Assembly: GCF_900102185.1 (NCBI RefSeq)
Contig: NZ_LT629690.1
Location: 1,488,001 to 1,552,000, forward strand
DNA: 64,000 bases
Source of the DNA: Terriglobus roseus
GTDB taxonomy: Bacteria; Acidobacteriota; Terriglobia; Terriglobales; Acidobacteriaceae
Reading direction: 5' to 3'
Shown: positions 1 to 8,614 of the stretch, piece after piece
Numbering within the stretch: position 1 is the first letter of the stretch
How the letters are laid out: every line of letters begins with the position of its first letter
Notes under the pieces: model-generated
Told to the model about the DNA's origin: nothing
Seen by the model: only the letters and a program-made list of their open reading frames with translations
Databases searched by the model: none
Made by a program: the position numbers and the translations under genes

Positions 1-329
1 CGATTCAGGCGGCTCGTGTGTTGCCAGGCCGTACACACTATGCTCCAAGCAAACTGGCGATTGAAGCGCTTACACGCAACATCTCTGCTGAGATGGGGTA
101 CTACGGCATCCGTGTGAACTGCGTTCATCCCGGTCTGATTGATACCCCAATGATTCGTTGGGTACTGGAAAGTCCGGAGATCCTACCTGGGGTCGTAGGA
201 CAGATTTCGTTGGGACGTCCGGGGCAGCCGCTAGAGGTTGGAAAGGCCGTTGCATTCCTTGCATCGGATGATGCTTCGTACATTACGGGCCAATCCATCT
301 ATGTCGATGGCGGATGGGTCGGTAAGTAA
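1..329 (+). CDS. SDR family NAD(P)-dependent oxidoreductase, C-terminal part (5' end outside window)
   Basis: The frame is open from base 3 with no start needed, so the gene begins upstream of the window. The visible ~109 residues carry the classical short-chain dehydrogenase features. These are the catalytic Tyr-x-x-x-Lys (YAPSK, encoded near base 39), the helix after it (LAIEALTRNISAEMG), the IRVNCVHPG strand-turn that contacts the cofactor, and the C-terminal FLASDDASYITGQ...DGG motif. SDRs of this type reduce or oxidise sugars, ketoacyl groups or sugar acids in the cytoplasm. The substrate cannot be read from the C-terminus. The following secreted carbohydrate-active proteins suggest a sugar or sugar-acid dehydrogenase, but that is inference. 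Confidence 0.9.
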   Translation, partial: IQAARVLPGRTHYAPSKLAIEALTRNISAEMGYYGIRVNCVHPGLIDTPMIRWVLESPEILPGVVGQISLGRPGQPLEVGKAVAFLASDDASYITGQSIYVDGGWVGK

Positions 330-487
330 ATTGCGATTCCCTGTGCTTCGACAGGACGCATCCGTATCGTACTGAAGCTGTTACAACAACATTCTCAATA
401 GACACAGAGTTAACGCCTTCATTGCAGCGACTTCGACGGGTATGCTGGATGCCACGTAGCAAAGCGTTGCGAATGGGGTGGAGCTTC

Positions 488-1633
488 ATGTATCGATGCG
501 GGATGCGAATGTTAGCGGCAGCATGTGTAATTTGGGTGGGAACTGCCGGTGCGCAGTGGGTTCCATCACACGCGACCGATCCTGGAGTGCATCCGGTAGG
601 TGAGTTTATTTACGCGCCCGCAACGGTAACCCCACAGTGTCATGCATCAACGGTTGTCGCGTTGAAGGATGGCGACCTGCTGGCTGCCTGGTTTGGCGGC
701 AAGGCAGAGCGTGCGCCGGATGTTGCCATCTATACCGCGCGTAAACACAAGGGTGTGTGGTCCGCACCGGTTGAAGTGGCTCGTGAGAAGAATGGCGATC
801 AGGGAATCCCCACGTGGAATCCGGTCCTGTTTCATACGAGCGATGGCAAGCTGTGGCTCTACTACAAATATGGTCCCAGCCCCGACACGTGGGCGGGCAA
901 GCGTATGGTGAGCACGGACGAGGGCAAGACATGGTCTCCGAAGGAGAATCTTCCCGATGGCGTACTTGGGCCGATCCGGGCAAGGCCGTTGGTGTTGCCG
1001 AACGGTGTAATCGTCAGCGGTTCTTCAAATGAAGGTAAGGATGGATGGCGCGTATTCATTGAGCGCAGCGCCGACGGTGGCAAGTCATGGAAGCGCATCG
1101 GCCCTCTGACCATCAGCCGGGAAGACGATGCAGCCGCGAAACCATGGCCTGATCCTCCATCGGACTCGCAGGAAGTTCGCGAGAAGGACAAGGCGGCTCG
1201 CCCTTACTCGGGCATTATTCAGCCATCTGTGATTTCGCTGGGTGGCAAGCATCTGCGGTTCTATGCGCGTTCAAAGACGCTTGCGTCGCGCATCGTCGTT
1301 TCCGATTCGACGGATGAAGGTCTTAGCTGGTCCACGCCGCATTATCTTGATCTTCCGAACAACAACTCGGGTCTGGATGTCGTTGCTTTGAAGGACGGTC
1401 GCGAGGTAATGATCTTCAACGACACCACGCGTGGACGCTCTCCGCTGAATCTTGCTGTGAGTACGGATGGAGAGCATTTCCGGATCTTCGCCACGTTGGA
1501 ACAGGGCGAAGGCGAGTACTCCTACCCTGCGATTATTCAAGGAAACGACAAAGCGCTGGAAATGACATACACATGGCATCGCACAACGATCAAGCATGTA
1601 CGCCTGGAACTTGCGCAGGTTCCCGCTAAATAA
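488..1633 (+). CDS. secreted sialidase-fold (BNR/Asp-box) glycosidase-like protein
   Basis: About 381 residues from the chosen ATG, which has GGAG about 7 nt upstream and opens directly into a signal peptide (hydrophobic LAAACVIWVG, cleavage near AGAQW). The longer in-frame starts at 422 and 473 would bury that signal. Three Asp-box repeats of the S-x-D-x-G-x-x-W kind are visible (STDEGKTW, SADGGKSW, STDEGLSW), plus the HASTVVALKDGDLLAAWFGG opening and the YSYPAIIQ...YTW closing blocks typical of the BNR_2 exo-sialidase family. It is exported to the periplasm or outside the cell. True sialidase activity is not proven, because many soil homologues act on plant or bacterial glycans. It is followed after 9 nt by a secreted beta-helix gene, so the two are probably co-transcribed. 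Confidence 0.82.
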   Translation: MYRCGMRMLAAACVIWVGTAGAQWVPSHATDPGVHPVGEFIYAPATVTPQCHASTVVALKDGDLLAAWFGGKAERAPDVAIYTARKHKGVWSAPVEVAREKNGDQGIPTWNPVLFHTSDGKLWLYYKYGPSPDTWAGKRMVSTDEGKTWSPKENLPDGVLGPIRARPLVLPNGVIVSGSSNEGKDGWRVFIERSADGGKSWKRIGPLTISREDDAAAKPWPDPPSDSQEVREKDKAARPYSGIIQPSVISLGGKHLRFYARSKTLASRIVVSDSTDEGLSWSTPHYLDLPNNNSGLDVVALKDGREVMIFNDTTRGRSPLNLAVSTDGEHFRIFATLEQGEGEYSYPAIIQGNDKALEMTYTWHRTTIKHVRLELAQVPAK

Positions 1634-1642
1634 GGAGGCACC

Positions 1643-3640
1643 ATGCACCTTCGTCATCCGGTACGTTTCGTCCTGCGGTGGCAGTGGTTCGCATGGTGCT
1701 TGATCCTCGTTTGTGCAGGTATTTGTAGCGCACAGGACGTGGTGTATGTCTCGCCTACAGGTAAGGACGAATGGAGCGGGAAGCTTGCCGATACGAACAC
1801 AGCCGGCAATGACGGTCCATTGCAAACATTGGAAGCAGCGCGTAACCATGTGCGTGCTTTGCGCCAGCAAAAATATGCAGGCACCATCCACGTCATCCTG
1901 CGCGGCGGCACTTACTCGTTGGAGCGCACCTTCGAACTCCGGCCCGAAGATTCCGGTCTCTCTTCCGGACCAACCATCTACGAGGCATATCCGCACGAAG
2001 AACCTGTGGTGAGTGGCGGTGTTCGTGTAACCGATTGGACGGAGACAGCCAAGAATGTATGGCAGACCTCTCCAGGCTTCGCGACTACGCAACTCTTTTG
2101 GGATGGCCTGCGACTACCGCGCACACAGACACCAAAGAATGGTTATCTGCGCATGGTTGGGAAGACCAATGCGGATACTCAGTTTCAGTTGCAATATGAC
2201 AATGACGATATCCCTTCCGAGTGGGCAGGGACCGGCGCAGAGGTCGTCTTGTACATTGCGTGGTTTGAGGCGCGTTATCCCATCCTTGCAGTGGATACGG
2301 TTCACCGCATCGCAACTCTTGCTGGATCTGCAAAGGGATCGGCGTTTGAATCGCAGGCGCGGTACATCGTGGAAAACATTCCTGGTACGCCTGAGGTTGC
2401 TGATACGTGGCAGCAGGATAAAAAGTCGAATGTCATCCAGTTGCATGAGAGACCATTTGAGTCACTGCGCAATGCTGAAGTGATCGCTCCTCGATTGACT
2501 TATCTGATGGATGTGAAGGGCACGAACGGAACACCTGGCCGCGTCCATGACCTGCGTTTTTCCGGCATTACGTTTGCATACTCTCGCTGGCGGATGACTG
2601 AAAGCGGTCTGAAGAGCAATCAGGCCGCTGACATCGCAGAAGCTGCCATAAACTTTCGCGGAACGGACGACATAACCGTCGATCATTGCACTTTCCACGG
2701 TATCGGCGGCTACGCGCTCGCGTTTCTTGGTGGGAACCAGCACGCCATCATTGATCACAATCATTTTTTCGATCTGGGTGCTGGTGGCATTCGCATTGGA
2801 GAGGGTGTCGTTCCCAAGGGGCCGGAGCAAGTCTCTTCTCATCACGTCATCACCAACAACGAAATCGATCATGATGGTCTGGTTTATCCATCGGCTGTTG
2901 GCATATGGGTTCTGATAAGTGGCGACAATGTCATCGCGCACAACCATCTGCACGATCTGACTTACTCAGCTATTTCGGTCGGCTGGAGTTGGGGTTATAG
3001 CCCCGTACCTGTAGCGAATAATCGCATCGACCATAATCTGATCCATGACATCGGTACAGTGCTCAGCGACCTGGGCGGGATTTATATGTTGGGTGTGCAG
3101 CCTGGCACGCGTATCGATCACAACCTGATTCATCATGTTGGCTGCTTCACCTATGGCGGTTGGGGTATCTACCTGGATGAAGGTTCTACAGGCATCACTG
3201 TTGAAGACAACATCGTGTATGAAACACAGAGCGCGGGTTTCCACATTCATTATGGTCGCGACAATGTTGTTCGAAATAACATCCTGGCATTCAACCGTGA
3301 CTATGCCGCGCGACGCACACGTTCTGAAGGTTTTCATGCGCTGACCTTCGAGCGAAATATCGTCGTTCTCTCAACGGGGTCAGTTCTGGATGGCGTGTGG
3401 TCCGATGGCAACGTAACGTTGGACAAGAATCTGTATTGGAACGCGCGCCATGCGCCCATGCAGTTTGCGGCAAATACATGGGAACAGTGGCAGGCGAAAG
3501 GGAATGATTCCCAATCCGTCATCGCGGATCCGCTTTTCCGTAATGCAGCTGGTTATGATTTCAGTCTTCTACCCGGATCACCGGCTCTCAAGTTAGGTTT
3601 CCAGGCGATTGATCTGACAGATGTTGGGCCCCTGCAATAG
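1643..3640 (+). CDS. secreted right-handed parallel beta-helix protein (polysaccharide lyase/glycosidase-like)
   Basis: 665 residues, with AAGGAGG just before the ATG. An N-terminal signal peptide (hydrophobic CLILVCAGICSA) is followed by the block VVYVSPTGKDEWSG and by GGTYSLERTFEL, common in large beta-helix glycan-active enzymes such as GH141-like proteins. From about residue 290 to 590 there are repeated rungs with I-x-x-N/H-x-I spacing and many His/Asn/Gly turns (for example HNLIHDIG, HNLIHHVG, VEDNIVYET), as in parallel beta-helix repeats. It probably cleaves or binds a pectic or other acidic polysaccharide outside the cell. Family assignment beyond the fold is inference. It lies directly after the sialidase-fold gene, with which it likely forms a two-gene export unit. 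Confidence 0.75.
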   Translation: MHLRHPVRFVLRWQWFAWCLILVCAGICSAQDVVYVSPTGKDEWSGKLADTNTAGNDGPLQTLEAARNHVRALRQQKYAGTIHVILRGGTYSLERTFELRPEDSGLSSGPTIYEAYPHEEPVVSGGVRVTDWTETAKNVWQTSPGFATTQLFWDGLRLPRTQTPKNGYLRMVGKTNADTQFQLQYDNDDIPSEWAGTGAEVVLYIAWFEARYPILAVDTVHRIATLAGSAKGSAFESQARYIVENIPGTPEVADTWQQDKKSNVIQLHERPFESLRNAEVIAPRLTYLMDVKGTNGTPGRVHDLRFSGITFAYSRWRMTESGLKSNQAADIAEAAINFRGTDDITVDHCTFHGIGGYALAFLGGNQHAIIDHNHFFDLGAGGIRIGEGVVPKGPEQVSSHHVITNNEIDHDGLVYPSAVGIWVLISGDNVIAHNHLHDLTYSAISVGWSWGYSPVPVANNRIDHNLIHDIGTVLSDLGGIYMLGVQPGTRIDHNLIHHVGCFTYGGWGIYLDEGSTGITVEDNIVYETQSAGFHIHYGRDNVVRNNILAFNRDYAARRTRSEGFHALTFERNIVVLSTGSVLDGVWSDGNVTLDKNLYWNARHAPMQFAANTWEQWQAKGNDSQSVIADPLFRNAAGYDFSLLPGSPALKLGFQAIDLTDVGPLQ

Positions 3641-3675
3641 GCGGCAAGGTCACGATGCAATGGGGGCCGTTCGCA

Positions 3676-3703
3676 TTGCCACCGTTTTATCCGCTGATAG
3701 GAT
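3676..3703 (+). promoter_or_regulatory. candidate sigma-70 promoter of recR
   Basis: TTGCCA (3676-3681) and TAGGAT (3698-3703) are separated by 16 bp and lie 18 nt before the recR ATG, which has its own AGGTG ribosome site. The match is 5/6 and 4/6 to consensus. It is the only reasonable promoter in the 81-nt gap. Confidence 0.4.
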
Positions 3704-3721
3704 GAAGCTCGCAGGTGTTGA

Positions 3722-4327
3722 ATGGAACGATTTGCCCAACCTATGGCGCGGCTGATTGAGGAGCTGCGTAAACTTCCCGGAATCGGGGCCAAGTCAGCCC
3801 AGCGGCTGGCGTTTCACATCCTGCGCGCGCCCGGGGAAGAGGCGTCAGCGCTTGCGCAGGCCATCCAGGAGCTTCGGGCAAAACTGCGTTTGTGTTCTGT
3901 TTGCAACAACGTCACGGACGTTGATCCGTGCGTGTACTGCTCCAGCCCCACGCGCACTCATGCGACGGTCTGTGTTGTTGAAGAACCCACGAACATTAGC
4001 GCGATTGAAAAGACACGCAGCTATAACGGCATCTATCACGTGTTGCATGGAACGCTCTCGCCACTGAATGGCATTGGCCCATCGCAGCTTCGTACCGCGA
4101 ACCTTTTCAGCAGACTTGGTGGTATCGAAGAGATCATCCTTGCGCTATCGCCTACGGTGGAAGGTGAGGCCACCTCGCACTGGCTTGCAGGGGAACTGCA
4201 TCGTGCGGCAGCAGACCACCCATTGCGTATCACGCGTATCGCCACCGGCATCCCTGCTGGTAGCGATATCGAATATGCAGATGAAGTTACGATGAGTCGC
4301 GCCTTGGAAGGCCGCCGCGAACTCTAA
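3722..4327 (+). CDS. recR: recombination mediator protein RecR
   Basis: 201 residues, the normal length for RecR. RecR works with RecO (and RecF) to load RecA on SSB-coated single-stranded DNA gaps. The sequence shows a helix-hairpin-helix (LRKLPGIGAKSAQRLAFHIL, residues 16-34), a four-cysteine zinc finger (C58, C61, C70, C73), and a Toprim domain starting VCVVEEP with the conserved YHVLHGTLSPLNGIGP block. The usual partner dnaX or ybaB is not beside it. The gene's last bases overlap by 4 nt with the end of the convergent lipoprotein gene. Confidence 0.96.
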   Translation: MERFAQPMARLIEELRKLPGIGAKSAQRLAFHILRAPGEEASALAQAIQELRAKLRLCSVCNNVTDVDPCVYCSSPTRTHATVCVVEEPTNISAIEKTRSYNGIYHVLHGTLSPLNGIGPSQLRTANLFSRLGGIEEIILALSPTVEGEATSHWLAGELHRAAADHPLRITRIATGIPAGSDIEYADEVTMSRALEGRREL

Positions 4328-4866
4328 CCCAGAATCTCGTCCAGGATGACCTTGGCCTTTGTGCCAAGTGTGCGTGCGCCTTCCATATCCTGCTTCTTCC
4401 ATGCGTCGGCTGCCTGCTTCAGGAAGAGCCGTGCCTGTTCCACCTGCTGCGTGTGCATCGCGATCGCATATGAAGACAGAGAGGCGAGTCTGCGGTTCTG
4501 TGTGCGGAGCAAGTCTTCTGTCTGATGTCGGAACTGCCCATTGTTGGATTCACCGCCGGTGGTCAACTCCCCAAGATCGGCAATACCGGATGGTGCCGCA
4601 GAAGCTGTCTCAATCGGTTGGTTTGCCGTCATTGGACGCCTACGTATGGGAAACCGAACAGGTGGCTCTGTTGTAAGAGGGACATCCGCCGATGTAATGA
4701 GTGGTACTTCCGGTAGAGGCTCCGTGGGATGTGTCGGGGGCGGAACACTGACGACAGGTGTTGGCGGCGGCGGAGGAGGTACAGCCGCAGCGATCACACG
4801 CTTACTGCATCCAGCCAATGGAAGAGCCAGGATTAGCGAGGAAGAGAGGCATACGGTGCGGTTCAT
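4324..4866 (-). CDS. small lipoprotein, last gene of the NtrC/NtrB-like operon
   Basis: 180 residues. The signal peptide ends in a clear lipobox LPLAGC with the acylated cysteine at residue 20. A proline-rich stretch (about residues 29-60, PPPPPPTPVV and similar) follows, then a low-complexity linker and a C-terminal helical region rich in Ala, Lys and Gln (last ~65 residues) that looks like a short coiled coil or a single TPR-like hairpin. I do not recognise a characterised family. Its ATG overlaps the histidine-kinase stop by 4 nt, so it is translationally coupled. It could be an envelope partner of the sensor, but that rests on position only. Confidence 0.7.
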   Translation of the reverse strand: MNRTVCLSSSLILALPLAGCSKRVIAAAVPPPPPPTPVVSVPPPTHPTEPLPEVPLITSADVPLTTEPPVRFPIRRRPMTANQPIETASAAPSGIADLGELTTGGESNNGQFRHQTEDLLRTQNRRLASLSSYAIAMHTQQVEQARLFLKQAADAWKKQDMEGARTLGTKAKVILDEILG

Positions 4867-6746
4867 GCCGTCACCGCCGGTACAGAAGTGGCCGCATTGC
4901 GGCCGGCCAACGGGAGTCGCAGGGTGAAGGTGGTGCCGTGGGCAGCCGACGCAGCATCCGCATCGGAAGCAACGGCAATCACGCCTCCATGAAGCTGCAT
5001 AATGCGATACGTAAGAGCCAGGCCGATGCCGCTGCCAGTTGCCTTAGTGGTGAAGTAGAGATCGAAAATACGGTCCAGCTTTTCTGGGGGAATTCCTGTT
5101 CCAGAGTCGCGAATCGAAATAACGGCGCTGCCACGCTCCCGCGAGACCTGGATCTGAATCGCACCGCCTCCGGGCATAGCTTGCATCGCATTTAATACGA
5201 TATTCAACAATGCCTGCCGCAGCAATTCGGCATCTGCAACAACGCGGAGGGATGGGCCCGGAGTGCCTTCCGCAATCGCAATGGCGATTCTTGCTTTCTC
5301 CGCCTCGGCTGCCACAAGTTGCACCACGGCCTGCACAACAGGCAGCAGATCCTGCTCCAGGAACCTGGGTTCCATTGGTCGTGAAAAGTCAGCGAGCGTC
5401 TGCACCACGCGATCCAGCCTGCCCATCTCGCTCGACAGAACATCCACGTGCCGTTGCGCACCTTCTGCATTCGCACCCGAAGCCAGTTTGCTGCGAAGCA
5501 GTTCCAGATGCACCACCATTGCGTTGATGGGATTTTTGACTTCGTGACCCACACCAGCCGTCAGGCGTCCGATGCTTGCCATGCGACGCGCTACTTCAAT
5601 TTCGCGTTCTAATTCCTCTTGCGCTGCCACATCGTGCAGCGTTAGCAACGCGCCAGGTGCGTTGCCGGGGAAGTAGTCGAAGGAGAGCTCTACCGTGCGG
5701 CCATCGGATAGAACCACAGGTTGTGAACGAACGCTGCGCCGTTCCGTCACCAGGTCAGCCAGCAACGCGCCAATCGCTGTGTTGCGCGGGAAGATGTCCG
5801 TCAACGGAGCGCCTAGTTCGGCATCCTTCCCCGGCGGCAGGAAATAGTGCATGGCTTCGCTGGCCATGATCACGCGAAGATCCGCATCGATCAGCATCAC
5901 GCCATCCTTCAGCGTCTGCAGCATGCTGTTCAAATTGGTGGCCATCTCAGTGCGTGTCTGTTCGCTGGTGCGGATGCGTTCATCCAGACGACTGATGGAG
6001 GAACTGACACGTTGTACGGCGTCGCTATTCTGCGTCTCTTCGGTTTGTACGCCCGCTGTGCCGGAAAGGACGTCCAGTTCACGGCTGATGTCTTCCAGCG
6101 GTCGCATCGCTGCCGTGGAAAGAGCAGCGGCCACGAGCAATGCACCTCCAAGCGCGAAAACGCACACCATGGCGGCATCCCGCAGCCAGGGAGCATAAGC
6201 ATTGCGCAGAAGTGTGGAGCGCACACCGAGATGTGCAGTAAGGAACGGTTGGCCGTTCCGCTCCATCGGCAGGCTCATGTCTAGTGTTTCCGGATCGCCA
6301 AAGAGCAGTGCGCGCTTTTGAAGCAGGGAAGCGTTCGTCACAACTGAGATGTCGCGCCGGTGCGGTTGTTGTGCATTGAGTAGGGCGGGGTCGCTGCTCA
6401 CCAGAACGCGACCGTTCGCGTCGGCAAGATACGCATCCTGAATGCTGGGGGAGTAACGGACGAATCCGTTCAGCGTCTCAGCCAGTGCATCGTCATCCTG
6501 CAGCGCGGATTCAATGGCCGTCTGCAATGCCTGTTCGCCAACTTCTACAGGAGGGTGGTCACGCAGGCCATTCTGCAGTGCTGTACGGGTTGCAGAAAGC
6601 ATCTCATGCACCAGCACGCTGTTCGACGACTCTGTCTGCGCAATACGTTCGCGCAGAATCTCAGACAGGAAGACAAGCGACAGCACCACCGTAAGGGTGA
6701 AAGTGAAAAGCAGGGTGGCTGCTATCAGTTTGAGACGAAGCCTCAT
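4863..6746 (-). CDS. NtrB-like sensor histidine kinase
   Basis: 627 residues. Order: a membrane segment (residues ~7-29), a periplasmic sensing region, a second membrane segment near residue 200 (VCVFALGGALLVAAALS), a HAMP-like linker, and a PAS domain (~275-370). The HisKA domain then has the phosphoacceptor in GVGHEVKNPINAMVVHLELL (about residue 400), and a HATPase_c domain follows with the N box (LLNIVLNAMQAM) and DSGTGIPPEKLDRIFDLYFTTK. It should autophosphorylate and pass phosphate to the sigma-54 activator encoded just upstream, since the two genes overlap by 4 nt (ATGA). The signal is unknown. The combination resembles ZraS/NtrB/AtoS-type sensors. Confidence 0.9.
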   Translation of the reverse strand: MRLRLKLIAATLLFTFTLTVVLSLVFLSEILRERIAQTESSNSVLVHEMLSATRTALQNGLRDHPPVEVGEQALQTAIESALQDDDALAETLNGFVRYSPSIQDAYLADANGRVLVSSDPALLNAQQPHRRDISVVTNASLLQKRALLFGDPETLDMSLPMERNGQPFLTAHLGVRSTLLRNAYAPWLRDAAMVCVFALGGALLVAAALSTAAMRPLEDISRELDVLSGTAGVQTEETQNSDAVQRVSSSISRLDERIRTSEQTRTEMATNLNSMLQTLKDGVMLIDADLRVIMASEAMHYFLPPGKDAELGAPLTDIFPRNTAIGALLADLVTERRSVRSQPVVLSDGRTVELSFDYFPGNAPGALLTLHDVAAQEELEREIEVARRMASIGRLTAGVGHEVKNPINAMVVHLELLRSKLASGANAEGAQRHVDVLSSEMGRLDRVVQTLADFSRPMEPRFLEQDLLPVVQAVVQLVAAEAEKARIAIAIAEGTPGPSLRVVADAELLRQALLNIVLNAMQAMPGGGAIQIQVSRERGSAVISIRDSGTGIPPEKLDRIFDLYFTTKATGSGIGLALTYRIMQLHGGVIAVASDADAASAAHGTTFTLRLPLAGRNAATSVPAVTA

Positions 6747-8182
6747 GACTCGAGGACATCCTTGTCTTCCAGTGCGTATTCCTTGAGTTTATTTTGCAGT
6801 GTTTTCGAGCTGATTCCCAGAATTTCAGCAGCGCGCGTCTTGTTATTGCGTGTCGCTTCCAGCGTTTTCAGGATGAGTTGCTTTTCCGCCTCATCAACCG
6901 TCATGCCAACGGAAAGATGCACAAAATCGTTGCTATTCGCGGGTGCTGAGAACGTCGTGGCCGACTGCGTGAGATGAGCTCCGTGCGCGGGCGGTGTGTG
7001 CTGTTCTTCACCGAAGCCCGGCGGTAGATGCGACACATCAATCGATTTGCCGTTCGCAAGAATTACAGCGCGCTCAATGGTATTGCGCAGTTCACGCGCA
7101 TTGCCGGGCCAGCTATAGGCCATGAAACGATCCATCACAGCGCGGGAGATTCCCGGAACCTGCATGCCGTGGCGATCATTCATCTCCTGCACCATAGCTT
7201 CTGCCATGGCAGGAATGTCTTCCTTGTGGTCGCGCAGGGAAGGCATCTGGATATTGAAGACGTTCAGACGATAAAAGAGATCCCCCCGCAATTCGCCGCT
7301 GGAAACGGCCTGATGCGGGTCTTTATTCGTAGCCGCAATCACACGCACGTTGACTGGAATCTCATCACGCGAACCCAGGCGGCGGAGCTTGCGGTCTTCC
7401 AGTACTCGCAGCAGCTTTGACTGCGTGGCCGCAGGCATTTCGCCGATCTCATCCAGGAGCAACGTGCCTTCTTCCGCAAGTTCAAAGCATCCGGCACGAC
7501 GTTCCTGCGCACCTGTAAATGCGCCCTTTTCGTGTCCGAAGATCTCACTTTCAATCAGGGTTTCCGGGATGGCCGCGCAGTTCACCGCAACGAACGGCTT
7601 ATTCCGGCGGCCGCTGAACATGTGCAGCGCACGCGCAGCCAGTTCTTTACCGGTGCCGCTTTCGCCCGTGATCAGAACACTGACATTGTTCGGAGCAATG
7701 CGCTCAATCAGGTGGAAAATCTCTCGCATATGCGGCGACGATCCCACCAGAGGCCCCAAACGGCCATTTTCTTCAGAAGAGATCTCTACTGCGCTAATCT
7801 CTTCGTTTGTTTCTGCTTGCTGCTGCGCATTCTGCAGGATGGTTTTCAGGCGCTGCGGATCGACCGGCTTCTGCAGGTAGTCATACGCGCCCATGCGCAT
7901 CGCATCCACTGCGGATTCAATCGAACCCTGCGCGGTGAGAACCACAACGGCGACCTTTTGCTGGGGCAGTTCGCCAATGCGGTCCAGCAGTTGCAGGCCG
8001 TCCATGCGGGGCATCATCAGGTCCGTGACCACCACATCGGGCGACCAGCGCACCACCAAGTCAAGCCCCATTACGCCATCCACCGCGGTCTCGGTGCGAT
8101 AGCCCCAGGAAGCAATCAGTTCTGCCAGGCCGGCGCGTGCGTTCGGCTCATCTTCAACGACCAGTACCTTGGTCTGTGCCAC
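6743..8182 (-). CDS. sigma-54-dependent response regulator (NtrC family)
   Basis: 479 residues with a GTG start. The receiver domain has phospho-acceptor Asp54 (VTDLMMPRMDG) and conserved K105 (QKPVD). The AAA+ domain has Walker A GESGTGKE (173-180), the sigma-54-contacting GAFTGA loop (220-225) and Walker B LLLDEIGEM. The C-terminal Fis-type helix-turn-helix is ATRNNKTRAAEILGISSKTL. With an intact GAFTGA it should activate RpoN-dependent promoters after phosphorylation by the adjacent kinase. I looked for -24/-12 elements nearby and did not see a convincing one, so its targets lie elsewhere. It is the first gene of a three-gene operon with two 4-nt overlaps. Confidence 0.93.
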   Translation of the reverse strand: MAQTKVLVVEDEPNARAGLAELIASWGYRTETAVDGVMGLDLVVRWSPDVVVTDLMMPRMDGLQLLDRIGELPQQKVAVVVLTAQGSIESAVDAMRMGAYDYLQKPVDPQRLKTILQNAQQQAETNEEISAVEISSEENGRLGPLVGSSPHMREIFHLIERIAPNNVSVLITGESGTGKELAARALHMFSGRRNKPFVAVNCAAIPETLIESEIFGHEKGAFTGAQERRAGCFELAEEGTLLLDEIGEMPAATQSKLLRVLEDRKLRRLGSRDEIPVNVRVIAATNKDPHQAVSSGELRGDLFYRLNVFNIQMPSLRDHKEDIPAMAEAMVQEMNDRHGMQVPGISRAVMDRFMAYSWPGNARELRNTIERAVILANGKSIDVSHLPPGFGEEQHTPPAHGAHLTQSATTFSAPANSNDFVHLSVGMTVDEAEKQLILKTLEATRNNKTRAAEILGISSKTLQNKLKEYALEDKDVLES

Positions 8183-8257
8183 TCAGTAATAGACCTTTCA
8201 ACTTAAGTTCAAGGGTAGGATGCGCTTCTCGTCTGGAAGTTTGCGTATGCTTATTCT

Positions 8258-8584
8258 GTGCTGCCCTATGAAATCAGTGTCGCAGAGGTTGCGCAGATGC
8301 GCGCATCCCAAACCCCTTTTGTTCTGTTGGACGTTCGCGAACCATGGGAGATTGAAACCGCGCATATCGCCGGGAGTAAAGATATTCCTATGAATGACAT
8401 ACCTGCGCGGGCCAACAACGAGCTGGATCCGGATGCGCATATTGTCGTCCTTTGCCACCATGGCGCACGATCATTGTCTGTAACTGCCTGGCTGCGCCGC
8501 GAGGGCTACGACAACGTGCAATCCGTGGCTGGCGGCATTGAGCAGTGGTCGCGGGAGATCGACAACAGCGTCCCGCGCTACTGA
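8258..8584 (+). CDS. single-domain rhodanese-like sulfurtransferase
   Basis: 108 residues, one rhodanese domain. The active-site loop is C66-H-H-G-A-R (CHHGAR), preceded by FVLLDVREPWEIETAHIAGS, so the catalytic persulfide cysteine is present. It is cytoplasmic, with no signal peptide. The GTG start has no Shine-Dalgarno sequence within 15 nt. Instead TATGCT (8246-8251) lies 6 nt before it, which would fit a leaderless transcript. In the 75-nt gap to the divergent NtrC-like gene there is also an exact 10-bp palindrome AACTTAAGTT (8200-8209) of unknown meaning. Substrate unknown. Confidence 0.9.
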   Translation: MLPYEISVAEVAQMRASQTPFVLLDVREPWEIETAHIAGSKDIPMNDIPARANNELDPDAHIVVLCHHGARSLSVTAWLRREGYDNVQSVAGGIEQWSREIDNSVPRY

Positions 8585-8614
8585 TTTTGCTGGATTTTCG
8601 CAGGAATCAGAGGC

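Noticed and set aside
8200-8209. Palindrome AACTTAAGTT as operator between the rhodanese and NtrC-like genes
   Set aside because: Exact but only 10 bp, with no second copy found. Too short to claim as a regulatory site, so it is mentioned only in the rhodanese entry.
4863-8258. sigma-54 (-24/-12) promoter near the NtrC-like operon
   Set aside because: TGGCAC occurs near 8182 but inside coding sequence and without a matching TTGC at the correct distance.
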